Shown here: positions 43,432 to 51,619 of the stretch, in pieces
Numbering within the stretch: position 1 is the stretch's first letter
Layout of the letters: each line of letters starts with the position of its first letter
NCBI RefSeq assembly: GCF_001280305.1
Contig: NZ_CP012623.1
Location: 124,001 to 188,000 of the forward strand
Length of the DNA: 64,000 nucleotides
Direction: 5' to 3'
Source of the DNA: Hymenobacter sp. DG25A
GTDB lineage: Bacteria; Bacteroidota; Bacteroidia; Cytophagales; Hymenobacteraceae
Notes under the pieces: model-generated
Seen by the model: the letters and a program-made list of their open reading frames with translations, nothing else
What the model was told of the DNA's origin: nothing
Databases searched by the model: none
Position numbers and translations under genes: made by a program

Positions 43432-46431
43432 ATGCCCGATATCTCTATCACCTTGCCTGAAACAAATTCTTTGCCCAACGACCTGCTTCAAACGGTACTG
43501 GAAGTTTCCCTGACGGCCATTAATCTGCTGCGCCCGCTTTATGGGCCGCAAGGGGAGCTAACCGACTTTGAACTGGAGTACCTTAATCCGGCCGGTCAGC
43601 ACATGTTGAAACTGCCGGAGCAGCCGGACGGCACTTTAAGCACCCTCTTTCCTGCCACGCTGCACAACGGCGTGCTCAACTTTTACCGCCAGGTATTTGA
43701 AACCGGCGAGGCCGGCCACTACGAGGTAAACTACCAGACAGATGGCCTAGATGGCTATTTCCGGCTGGCCGCCCAACGCAAAGGTGCCCGGCTGGTGGTG
43801 AGCTTCACTGATACTTCGGACCACGACCGTAGCCCCGTAGAGCAGGCCCTGCGTGCGAGCCAAACCCGGGAAAAGGCAGCCCGCCTGGAGTTGGAAGAGC
43901 AGCGCGAGCAGCTGCGCACCATTCTGCAGCAGGCACCGGTGGCTTTCAGCTACCTGCAAGGCCCTGAGTTCAGAATTATGACGATTAACCCCCTGGCTTG
44001 TAACGTATGGGGCCGCACCGAAGAGCAGATGCTGGGAGTGCCCTTAATGAAAGCCTTGCCAGAGTTGCAGGGGCAAGGGTTTGAGCAGATCCTGCAGGAG
44101 GTAATGCATACCGGAAACCCTTATGCAGGAAAGGAGCAGAAGATTTTTATCTGGCGAAACGGGCGCTTGGATGAAACCTATTATGATTTTGTGTACCAAC
44201 CCCTGCACAATCAGCACGGCTCGGTAACGGGAGTAGTGGTGGTAGGAGTAGAGGTAACGGAGCAGGTGCGCACGCACCAGCAGATACAGCGCCTGAACGC
44301 CGACCTGGCCATAGCCAACGAGGAGCTGGCCGCTACCAACGAAGAGCTGCAGGCTACCAATGAGGAGTTCCTGACCAATAATATAGATCTGCTCAGTACC
44401 CAGCTGCAGCTGCAGCTGCTTAACCGGGAGCTGGAAACGCGGGTGGAGGAGCGCACAAGTCTGCTGTTGCTGGCCCAGGCCGAAGGTGAGCGGCAAAAGG
44501 AGCGCCTGGAGCGCCTGTTTATGCAGGCTCCGGCGGCTGTTTGCATTCTCGATGGGCCGGAGCTGGTGTATGAGCTGGTCAACCCCGGCTATCAGCAGCT
44601 GTTTCCGGGCCGGCCGCTGCTAGGCAAGCCGCTGCTGGAAGCTCTGCCCGAGCTAAAGGACCACCCGGTATATCACACGTTCCGCCGGGTTTATGACACG
44701 GGCATCACGCACGAAGAGTCCGGCATTCAGATTCCTTTAGTGCGGGCAGACACGGGGTTGCTGGAAGATCGCTACTTCAGCTTTATTCAGCAGGCCCGCT
44801 ACAATGCTAGCGGCCAGATTGATGGCGTGCTGGTATTTGGTTTTGAAGTAACCCAGCAGGAGCAGAGCCGGCAGCGCGCCGAGCAGCTCCAGGCCGAGGC
44901 GCTGGAAGCCGCGCAGCAGATAGAGCGGCTGCGCGAAATCATGTTCCAGGTGTTTGAGCAAACGCCCGCCAGCGTAGCCATTCTGCACGGCCCCGAGCAC
45001 CGTTTCGACTACGTAAACCCCGGCTACCAGGCCCTTTTTCCAGGCCGCCAGCTGTTGGGCCTTCCTTTGGCCGAGGCCCTGCCCGAAACCGTAGGCTATG
45101 GCTTCCTGGCTCTCATGGACCAGGTATACACTACCGGGGAGCCCTTCTTTGGTACCGAATTGCCGCTACAGGCCCGCGACCCGGAGGGCAATATGCTGCC
45201 CGAGACGTTCTACACCTTTACCTATCAGGCCTACCAGGAAAAAGGCGTTACGGTGGGGGTTTCCATTTTCGCGTTTGATGTAACGGAGCAGGTGCTGGCC
45301 CGCCAGCAACGCGCCGCCCAGCAGGCGCAGCTGCAAGCCTTGTTTGAGCAGGCACCAGTGGCCGTCGCCATTTTCCAGGGGCCGGAGTATCTGGTTGAGG
45401 TAGCCAACCCCCGCGTAACGGCTATCTGGGGGCGTACCCCGGAACAGGTAATAGGGCGGCCCATTTTTGAGGCCCTGCCAGAAGTGCGCGACCAGGGCTA
45501 TAAGGAATTGCTGGACCAGGTAGTGGCTACCGGGGAGCCTTTCATTGCGCAGGAAGTAACCACCCTGCTGGAGCGAAAGGGGCAGCTGGAAACCGTATAC
45601 CTGAACTTTGTGTACCAGCCGCTGCGCGATGCGGATGGCGCTATTACCAGCGTTGCCGCCGTTGCTACGGAAGTAAGTGAGCAGGTAACTGCCCGCCAGC
45701 AGCTGCTGGCTGCCAATACCGAGCTGGATAACCTCAACCAGCAGCTCACGCGCACCAACGTAGACCTGGACAACTTCATCTATACCGCCTCCCACGATTT
45801 AAAAGCGCCTATCACCAATATCGAAGGCTTGCTGCAAACCCTGCAGGATGAGCTAAAGGAGCCCACCCGAACCCGGGAAGTAAGCTACATCCTGGAGCTG
45901 ATGCATGATTCCGTGAACCGCTTTACGCGCACCATTGAGCACCTCACCGATGTATCCCGCCTGCAGAAGGAGCATGAACAGGCACCTACCCAGGTGCAGC
46001 TGGCGGAGGTAGTGGAAGACGTGCTCCTGGATCTGGCCCCCCTGATTCAGGAAGTAGGCGCCCGCCTGCAGGTAGAGGTGCAGGACTGCCCCTCTATTGC
46101 CTTCTCGGCCAAAAACCTTCGCTCCGTGGTCTTCAACCTCGTCAGCAATGCCCTGAAGTATCACAACCCGGCGCGCGACCCGCTGGTGAGCCTGCGGTGC
46201 TACCCGCTGGAAAAATACATGGTTCTGGAAGTGCAGGACAACGGTCTGGGCATTGAACTGGACCGCGAGCGGCAGCCTTTCCAGATGTTTCAGCGCTTCC
46301 ACACGCACGTAGAAGGCTCCGGCGTAGGGCTGTATATGGTGAAGAAGATGGTGGAAAATGCCGGCGGCCGCGTGGAGGTGCTCAGCCAGGTAGGCGAAGG
46401 CTCTATTTTTACCGTGTACTTCCCTAAATAA
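43432..46431 (+). CDS. Multi-PAS sensor histidine kinase (HisKA type)
   Basis: 999 residues, no TM helices. An N-terminal PAS-like domain (to ~140) is followed by four related PAS modules (about 165-290, 370-490, 510-625, 635-755), each opening with F-x-Q-A/T-P-A/V and GPE, and with an EALPE motif, showing internal duplication. A coiled coil (ANEELAATNEELQATNEEFL) lies between modules. HisKA: TASHDLKAPITNIEGLLQTL with His near 787; HATPase N box FNLVSNALKYHN near 902, G boxes VQDNGLGIE and GSGVGLYMVKKMV. This is the phytochrome-like kinase type with no receiver domain. The second kinase in the cluster with the CheB and CheR proteins. Confidence 0.9.
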   Translation: MPDISITLPETNSLPNDLLQTVLEVSLTAINLLRPLYGPQGELTDFELEYLNPAGQHMLKLPEQPDGTLSTLFPATLHNGVLNFYRQVFETGEAGHYEVNYQTDGLDGYFRLAAQRKGARLVVSFTDTSDHDRSPVEQALRASQTREKAARLELEEQREQLRTILQQAPVAFSYLQGPEFRIMTINPLACNVWGRTEEQMLGVPLMKALPELQGQGFEQILQEVMHTGNPYAGKEQKIFIWRNGRLDETYYDFVYQPLHNQHGSVTGVVVVGVEVTEQVRTHQQIQRLNADLAIANEELAATNEELQATNEEFLTNNIDLLSTQLQLQLLNRELETRVEERTSLLLLAQAEGERQKERLERLFMQAPAAVCILDGPELVYELVNPGYQQLFPGRPLLGKPLLEALPELKDHPVYHTFRRVYDTGITHEESGIQIPLVRADTGLLEDRYFSFIQQARYNASGQIDGVLVFGFEVTQQEQSRQRAEQLQAEALEAAQQIERLREIMFQVFEQTPASVAILHGPEHRFDYVNPGYQALFPGRQLLGLPLAEALPETVGYGFLALMDQVYTTGEPFFGTELPLQARDPEGNMLPETFYTFTYQAYQEKGVTVGVSIFAFDVTEQVLARQQRAAQQAQLQALFEQAPVAVAIFQGPEYLVEVANPRVTAIWGRTPEQVIGRPIFEALPEVRDQGYKELLDQVVATGEPFIAQEVTTLLERKGQLETVYLNFVYQPLRDADGAITSVAAVATEVSEQVTARQQLLAANTELDNLNQQLTRTNVDLDNFIYTASHDLKAPITNIEGLLQTLQDELKEPTRTREVSYILELMHDSVNRFTRTIEHLTDVSRLQKEHEQAPTQVQLAEVVEDVLLDLAPLIQEVGARLQVEVQDCPSIAFSAKNLRSVVFNLVSNALKYHNPARDPLVSLRCYPLEKYMVLEVQDNGLGIELDRERQPFQMFQRFHTHVEGSGVGLYMVKKMVENAGGRVEVLSQVGEGSIFTVYFPK

Positions 46432-46580
46432 TACTTGCAGGTAGCCTCCGGAGGCATAGTATAAGCATACCTTATTTACACGCGCGGGACCAAAATTGCG
46501 GTATACTTCGTTTCACGCAGGTTTTTTTTCTGCTGCCAAAACCACCACTTTACCTGCCGCATCGGCCAGCCCGCAAAGAG

Positions 46581-46615
46581 AAACGCCCCTTATCTGACTC
46601 AGATAAGGGGCGTTT
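46581..46615 (-). terminator. Intrinsic terminator of tRNA-Gly
   Basis: Perfect 16-base inverted repeat AAACGCCCCTTATCTG / CAGATAAGGGGCGTTT with loop ACT. On the minus strand it lies just after the tRNA; T-rich sequence TTTCTCTTT follows. Also usable in the plus direction for the kinase gene. Confidence 0.8.
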
Positions 46616-46624
46616 TCCGGAATG

Positions 46625-46697
46625 AGCGAGAAACGAGGCTCGAACTCGCGACCCTCAGCTTGGGAAGCTGATGCTCTACCAACTGAGCTACTCTCGC
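46625..46697 (-). tRNA. tRNA-Gly, anticodon CCC
   Basis: Minus strand, 73 bases. Acceptor stem GCGAGAG / TTCTCGC with discriminator T; D arm GCTCAGTTGGTAGAGC; anticodon arm TCAGC TTCCCAA GCTGA, reading CCC; T arm GCGAG TTCGAGC CTCGT. The 3' CCA is not encoded (the genome has CAT after the discriminator), so it must be added by tRNA nucleotidyltransferase. It decodes GGG. Confidence 0.95.
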
Positions 46698-46713
46698 AAA
46701 GTAGGTGGTAAGA

Positions 46714-46743
46714 CAAAAGTACACAGGTGAAATCAATTTGCAA
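46714..46743 (-). promoter_or_regulatory. Promoter of tRNA-Gly
   Basis: Minus strand TTG (46743-46741), exactly 19 bases, then TACTTTTG (46721-46714). Both boxes and spacing fit the Bacteroidota consensus; the tRNA begins 16 bases downstream. Confidence 0.7.
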
Positions 46744-46869
46744 CTCGGCTGCGGGGCGTTTGGTAAGGGGCGCGTGGTTCCAGCCTGAATTTCTGGATTT
46801 TCGTAGTAGAACGGGGGTAGCAGGCTGTTCTGCCACAAAAGCTGTTTCTTGCACCAAAATCCTTCTGCT

Positions 46870-47154
46870 ATGGCTTCTCCTGCCGGCCGGCGCCAATTCG
46901 GGTTACTGTTAATCATTCTGGGCGGTATTGGCGCGGCCCTCATGCTGGTGCGAACCGTGACGCAGCTGTACCTGAGTGGCATGATTTCGGGCGCGGGTTT
47001 TTTGCCCGATCAGCCTGACCAGCTGGTACCCATGCAGGATTGGCTTCTCACCCTCGCTACCTTCGCCGCTTTCATCATCATCATCCGGTATGGGCGCCGC
47101 ATGCGCCGTGATGCGCGCATTTCCGACGAGCCCGGCGACCATTCCATTTCCTGA
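46870..47154 (+). CDS. Small membrane protein, function unknown
   Basis: 94 residues from ATG 46870 (MASPAGRRQFG). Two predicted TM helices: LLLIILGGIGAALMLVRTVT (12-31) and LTLATFAAFIIIIRYG (about 62-77), with a Pro/Gln-rich loop between and a basic C-terminus (RRMRRDARIS). No recognised domain. It precedes a GNAT gene by 31 bases on the same strand, possibly co-transcribed. Confidence 0.6.
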   Translation: MASPAGRRQFGLLLIILGGIGAALMLVRTVTQLYLSGMISGAGFLPDQPDQLVPMQDWLLTLATFAAFIIIIRYGRRMRRDARISDEPGDHSIS

Positions 47155-47185
47155 TTTCTTCCGCGCTCCGGCGCGTTTTTTTCTT

Positions 47186-47722
47186 ATGTCTTCACCCCTG
47201 CAAATTGTAGTGGCCAAGCGCACGGCAGCCGTAGCGGCTCAGCTGGCCGAGCTAGGTCGCCAAACCTTTGAAGAAACCTTTGCGGCCGATAACAAGCCCG
47301 AGGATATGACGGCTTACCTGGAGGCCAACTTCGGCCCGGAGCAGCAAATGGCCGAGCTGCAGGATCCAGCGGTGGTATTCCTGCTGGCCCACATGCAACA
47401 GGTTCCCGTAGGCTACGCCAAGCTGCGCATCGGCTCCGAGCTGGGTATCGCCGAAGGCAAATCCCCGGCCGACCGCCTGGAAGTAGAGCGCCTGTACGTG
47501 CGCGAAGACTGGATTGGCACTGGTCTGGGCGCCGCCCTGATGCGCCGCGCTATTGAAGAAGCCCGCATGCAAAACTGCCGGAGCGTGGTGCTGGGCGTTT
47601 GGGAGAAAAACGAGCGGGCCATTGAATTCTACCGCCGCTTTGGTTTTAAAGTCATTGGCGAGCATCCGTTTCAGGTAGGAACTGACATCCAGAACGACCT
47701 GATTCTGCGCAAGGGCCTGTAA
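47186..47722 (+). CDS. GNAT family N-acetyltransferase
   Basis: 178 residues from ATG 47186 (MSSPLQIVVAKRTAAVAAQL); the open frame extends upstream but would overlap the small membrane gene. Motif A is DRLEVERLYVREDWIGTGLG then AALMRRAIEEARM near 98-130 with the Q/R-x-x-G-x-G/A acetyl-CoA loop (W-I-G-T-G-L-G). Motif B is VWEKNERAIEFYRRFGFKVI near 143. The opening LGRQTFEETFAADNKPEDM matches the ribosomal-protein/polyamine type GNAT group. Substrate unknown. Confidence 0.88.
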   Translation: MSSPLQIVVAKRTAAVAAQLAELGRQTFEETFAADNKPEDMTAYLEANFGPEQQMAELQDPAVVFLLAHMQQVPVGYAKLRIGSELGIAEGKSPADRLEVERLYVREDWIGTGLGAALMRRAIEEARMQNCRSVVLGVWEKNERAIEFYRRFGFKVIGEHPFQVGTDIQNDLILRKGL

Positions 47723-47746
47723 CAGCGCTGACTAGCGTGCAAGCCG

Positions 47747-47754
47747 TACATTTG
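47747..47754 (+). promoter_or_regulatory. Predicted -7 box of the hydrolase-like lipoprotein gene
   Basis: TACATTTG, exact TAnnTTTG, 64 bases before ATG 47819. No clear -33 box. Confidence 0.45.
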
Positions 47755-47818
47755 CCGTATTGTTTCCCTTTTTCTTCTCCTCGTGCCCGTAAACGGCTTT
47801 GTTTCTTTCCCTCGTTTG

Positions 47819-48898
47819 ATGTCCTGGGCTGTCCAAAGCCGGGCATTGGTGGTTAGCTGTCTGCTGCTGGCGGCCTGCTCCGGAAAATCGGGCAAGCCGG
47901 TGTTGCCGCTGCCCACCGGCCACTTTGAGGGGCCGGTTACCATTCAGGGTACTGAACTGCGGGCTGCGCTGGATTTGCGGGAGGTAGCGCCCGGCCGGCT
48001 ACAGGCCGAGCTGTCGTTCCCGGCCGTACCCGGTATGGAAGTGCCGCTGAATGAGGTGCATTATGCCGAGCCGCAGCTGCAGTTTGAACAGCAGGGTGGT
48101 TTCCCGGGCCATGTTACTGTAAACGCTATTCGGGAGGGCGACTTCCTGCGCGGGGCATTTCTGCTGGATAGCCTGCGGGCCGAGTTTGTGTGGGTGCGCC
48201 GCGGCCCCGCCGAGCCCCGCCAGTACCAGGAGCAGGCCGTGCGCCTGATAGCCGGCAGCCAGCGCCAGGTAGCCACGTTGTATTTGCCCGAAGACACGGT
48301 GTCCCGGCACCCGGTTATGGTGGTGCTCCCTGATTCTGCCACCACCGCCGGTGGTCCGGCCCGCGCTGCCTGGCTGGCCCGCAAAGGCGTGGCTTCGTTG
48401 TTGCTGGCACCGGCCGCCTCTAAAATAGAACCCACCGATTCCAGTGCCCGTCAATGGGTAGAAGCCGCCTTTGCCACGCTACGCACCACGCCCCGCATTG
48501 ATACTGCCCGGGTAGCCCTGTGGGTGCGGGGCACCGCCGCGGCGCAGATAATCAAAACCATTGCCCGGCAACGCCCGGCGGCTGTTATTCTGGAAGCCAT
48601 ACCGCTGGCCAGTGCCGCGGAAGCCCAGCCCTACAAAGCCCTGACCCGCCAGCGGATTCCCGCCCTGGGCCTGTATGCCGGCGCCGACCCGGCCGTGGAT
48701 GCCCGGCAGAGCGCGCGCCGCCTGCGGAATGCCATTGGCTACGGGCGCGGCAACGCCGTGCAGGTATACCCCCGGGCTAATGCGTATTTTCTGCTGCCCG
48801 GCAGCACCAATACGGCCGGCTTGTGGAGCTGGCCTCACTTTGCCCCCGGCTACGTGCAGGACGTGGAGCAGTGGCTCCAGCAGCAGCTTATCAAGTAA
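47819..48898 (+). CDS. Lipoprotein with alpha/beta-hydrolase-like fold, probable catalytically dead
   Basis: 359 residues from ATG 47819; an upstream GTG at 47783 is less likely because the signal peptide (RALVVSCLLLAAC, lipobox LLAAC) begins after it. N-terminal beta domain (GHFEGPVTIQGTELRAALDL) to about residue 140, then an alpha/beta-hydrolase-like region: ATLYLPEDTVSRHPVMVVLP near 160, WLARKGVASLLLAP near 190, and a C-terminal SWPHFAPGYVQDVEQWL with the position of the usual catalytic His. The nucleophile elbow that should read GxSxG is VALWVRGTAAAQI near 238, with no Ser. It may bind but not hydrolyse. Expected at the periplasmic face or cell surface. Confidence 0.65.
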   Translation: MSWAVQSRALVVSCLLLAACSGKSGKPVLPLPTGHFEGPVTIQGTELRAALDLREVAPGRLQAELSFPAVPGMEVPLNEVHYAEPQLQFEQQGGFPGHVTVNAIREGDFLRGAFLLDSLRAEFVWVRRGPAEPRQYQEQAVRLIAGSQRQVATLYLPEDTVSRHPVMVVLPDSATTAGGPARAAWLARKGVASLLLAPAASKIEPTDSSARQWVEAAFATLRTTPRIDTARVALWVRGTAAAQIIKTIARQRPAAVILEAIPLASAAEAQPYKALTRQRIPALGLYAGADPAVDARQSARRLRNAIGYGRGNAVQVYPRANAYFLLPGSTNTAGLWSWPHFAPGYVQDVEQWLQQQLIK

Positions 48899-48907
48899 GG
48901 GTAAAGG

Positions 48908-51103
48908 CTACAACACCAGTAGCCCTTTTTCACGCAGCATCAACCAGCCGGCGCTCAGCAGAAACTGCTCCCACTTCTGGCCGCCCACGGCGGGGAAGCT
49001 CTGCGCGGCATCTTTCAACAGCACTTTCGTGTCGTAATCTGTGGCCAGGCCGGTGAGCAGTGCCTGCAGCCAGGGGCCCAGTGCGGCGGGTACTTTCACT
49101 TCGAAGTCCTCGGCCTGCTCAAAAAAGGTCAGTACGGCCTGTTGGCCTTTCTTGCCCGGCTCATAGCGTAGCTCCGGGGTGTTGCCCAGCCAAAAAAGGC
49201 GGTTGTTGGGCCGGGCAACGTCCGGCTTGCCGGGCTCCTGCAGCGCCTGCTGAATCAGGTGGCGCGGTACGGTGGTGCGGGGCGTTTTGAAATCGAACCA
49301 GAAGCTGAGCGGCTCCTGCAGGGCCACGCCGTGCAGGTAGTTATACAGGGCCTTAGCCAGGCCGGGCCCGAAGGCTTCGTGGTCGGTGCCGGTGGGGTCT
49401 TCGTGCCAAAGATCGTTCCAGGCAAAGGGGCCGGGCTCGGGGCCGATGGGCGCTACCTGGTACCTGGCCGGGTTCTTACCCACGGGCGAGTGCGCCGTCA
49501 TGGAAAAACGGTGCCAGTAGCCACTCTGCACAATGCCCGCGGCAAACAGCTGGCGCACTACTTCCAGGCTGTCGACGGTTTCCTGGGCGGTTTCGGTGGG
49601 GAAGCCATACATGAGGTAGGCGTGCACCATAATACCGGCCTGGGTAAAGCCATCCGTCACGCGGGCTACCTGGGCAATGGTGACGCCTTTTTCCATGAGA
49701 GCCAGCAGGCGGTCAGAAGCTACTTCCAGCCCGCCGCTTACGGCAATGCAGCCGGAGGCCGCCAGCAGGCGGCACAGGTCGGGTGTGAAGGTTTTCTCGA
49801 AGCGAATATTGCCCCACCAGGTAATGGTAACGCGCCGCTTGAGCAGCTCAATAGCCAGGTCGCGCAGGGCCAGGGGCGGGGCGGCCTCGTCTACAAAGTG
49901 AAAGCCGGTTTGTCCCGTTTGGGCTATAATCTGCTCAATGCGGTCAACCAGCAGGGTGCTGGGTGCGGTTTCGTAGCGCGAGATATAGTCCAGCGTTACA
50001 TCACAGAAAGAGCACCGCTTCCAGTAGCAGCCATGGGCCACGGTCAGCTTGTTCCAGCGCCCGTCACTCCACAGCCGGTGCATGGGGTTCAGCACCTCAA
50101 TCACGGAGAGATACTCAGTCAGAGGCAGATCCGAGTAGTCCGGCGTGCCTACCTCGGCGTGCGGTATATCGGGGTGCGGGTAGTTGAGGTACTCTACTGC
50201 CCCGGCTTCGTTGCGCAGGAAGGTGCGCTGCAGCTCGGCCTGCGGAAGGTTGCCCTGCACATAGTCCAGCAGCCGCAGCCAAGGGCCTTCGCCATCGTCC
50301 AGAGTCAGGAAATCGATGTAGTCGAAAAAGCGGGGCTCCTGAATGGTGCGCAGCTCGGTGTTGGGGTAGCCGCCGCCCATCAGGGTTTTGGTGGCGGGGC
50401 TGATTTGTTTGATACGGCCCGCCAGCCGCAGTGCGCCATACAGGTTGCCAGGGAAGGGGACGGAAAAGCCCACTACGTCCGGCTGCACGTTGGCCATCAG
50501 CGCGTCTGCCAGCTCCAGCAGCATTTGGTCCAGCAGGTTGGGTGCGGCTTGCAGGGCTTCGTGCAGGGCATCAAACGTGGTAGCCGACATAGCCAGCTTC
50601 TCAGCGTAGCGCGAAAAGCCGAATTGTGGACCCACGGTTTCTTTAATCAGATCAGCCAGGTCTTCCAGGTAGAGCGTGGCCAGGTGGCGGGCCTGGTCGC
50701 TGAGGCCCATGGTGCCGAAGGCCGTTTCCAGATCCGCCACGTTATCAAAGCGGCTGGCTTCGGGCAGAAACCGGGAGTGGCAGATGCGCGACGCCAGGGT
50801 GTTGTCCTTGTTTTGCAGGAAGCGGATAACCGGCTCAACAGTGTTCAGATAGCTTTGCTTCAGGCGCAGCATGCGGCGGGCGTTGTCGCTCAACTGGTAA
50901 GCGCCGCCTTCAATTGCCGCAAATACCCGCGTAAGGCCTTCCTTCGAAAACAGCTTTAGCACCAGCTCCAGCCCCAGATCTGCCTGCGTAACGGTATAGC
51001 CGCGCCCGCCCAAAAAGCCTTTTATGTAGGCCGTAGCCGGGTAGGGCGTGTTCAGCTGCGTAAGCGGCGGCGTAATCAGCAGAATATGGGGCGAAGTAGA
51101 CAC
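48908..51103 (-). CDS. B12-binding-type radical SAM protein
   Basis: 731 residues from GTG 51103 (VSTSPHILLITPPLTQLNTP). A start at TTG 51139 would make the -7 box coding, so it is rejected. The N-terminal domain has the cobalamin-binding-like pattern (HILLITPP, TLMGGGYPNTELRTIQEPRF near 235). The radical SAM cluster motif is CYWKRCSFC near 357, spaced C-x4-C-x2-C instead of the usual C-x3-C-x2-C, followed by HFVDEAAPPLALRDLAIELL and GGLEVASDRLLALMEKGVTI. Members carry out methylations or cyclisations on unactivated carbons, but the substrate cannot be read here. Convergent to the lipoprotein gene, with only 9 bases between them. Confidence 0.85.
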   Translation of the reverse strand: MSTSPHILLITPPLTQLNTPYPATAYIKGFLGGRGYTVTQADLGLELVLKLFSKEGLTRVFAAIEGGAYQLSDNARRMLRLKQSYLNTVEPVIRFLQNKDNTLASRICHSRFLPEASRFDNVADLETAFGTMGLSDQARHLATLYLEDLADLIKETVGPQFGFSRYAEKLAMSATTFDALHEALQAAPNLLDQMLLELADALMANVQPDVVGFSVPFPGNLYGALRLAGRIKQISPATKTLMGGGYPNTELRTIQEPRFFDYIDFLTLDDGEGPWLRLLDYVQGNLPQAELQRTFLRNEAGAVEYLNYPHPDIPHAEVGTPDYSDLPLTEYLSVIEVLNPMHRLWSDGRWNKLTVAHGCYWKRCSFCDVTLDYISRYETAPSTLLVDRIEQIIAQTGQTGFHFVDEAAPPLALRDLAIELLKRRVTITWWGNIRFEKTFTPDLCRLLAASGCIAVSGGLEVASDRLLALMEKGVTIAQVARVTDGFTQAGIMVHAYLMYGFPTETAQETVDSLEVVRQLFAAGIVQSGYWHRFSMTAHSPVGKNPARYQVAPIGPEPGPFAWNDLWHEDPTGTDHEAFGPGLAKALYNYLHGVALQEPLSFWFDFKTPRTTVPRHLIQQALQEPGKPDVARPNNRLFWLGNTPELRYEPGKKGQQAVLTFFEQAEDFEVKVPAALGPWLQALLTGLATDYDTKVLLKDAAQSFPAVGGQKWEQFLLSAGWLMLREKGLLVL

Positions 51104-51128
51104 GGCAACACGAAAGCAAAACGAACCG

Positions 51129-51136
51129 CAAAGATA
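51129..51136 (-). promoter_or_regulatory. Predicted -7 box of the radical SAM gene
   Basis: Minus strand TATCTTTG, exact TAnnTTTG, 25 bases before GTG 51103. It supports the short start. Confidence 0.55.
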
Positions 51137-51207
51137 CAATGGCTGTTTGGCTATCCGGGCGAAACACTGATTTCCTCACTCTACCCCCTGACTTGATTTT
51201 CTCCTGT

Positions 51208-51609
51208 ATGAGCGCCGGCGCCCTGCAACGTATTGGTATGTACCTGGCCCGCGGCTCCTGGCCCCGGCAGGCCGCCTATGTGCAGGAGTTTTGCCGCAAG
51301 GTGCAAATCCATTTTGCCTACGGCCATACGCCCGAGGCCGAAGAAATAGCCGAGGCGCTGGCCTTTGTTCATCAATACCGCTCCCAGTCTTCGCGCCTGA
51401 TTTTTGGCGAGGACAGCCCGCGCGAGCTGGCCAGCCGCATCCGGGAGCAGCGCACCCGTGCCCATCTGGCCCGCCTGCGCGAGCGGCCCACCGATGCCAG
51501 CCGGCCCTACCCACAGTTCCGCCCCACGCGCCGCAACTGCTCCCATCAGGATTGCGGTTCCGCCGCCATGTATCATTCCGATTACTGCTACGACCACAAT
51601 CCGGAGTAA
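51208..51609 (+). CDS. Small protein with C-terminal Cys/His cluster, function unknown
   Basis: 133 residues from ATG 51208 (MSAGALQRIGMYLARGSWPR). The first ~95 residues are helical and Arg-rich (QEFCRKVQIHFAYGHTPEAE, LASRIREQRTRAHLARLRER). The C-terminus has NCSHQDCGSAAMYHSDYCYD with a final H, i.e. C-x4-C-x10-C-x2-H, a likely zinc knuckle. No family recognised. It is divergent from the radical SAM gene with 104 bases between the starts, and ends 10 bases before the Met/His-rich protein gene on the other strand. Confidence 0.65.
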   Translation: MSAGALQRIGMYLARGSWPRQAAYVQEFCRKVQIHFAYGHTPEAEEIAEALAFVHQYRSQSSRLIFGEDSPRELASRIREQRTRAHLARLRERPTDASRPYPQFRPTRRNCSHQDCGSAAMYHSDYCYDHNPE

Positions 51610-51619
51610 GCAGAAGCGG

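Noticed and set aside
49259..50959. 566-residue open frame on the plus strand
   Set aside because: It is antisense to the radical SAM gene, which has clear motifs; the frame stays open because of GC-rich codon use.
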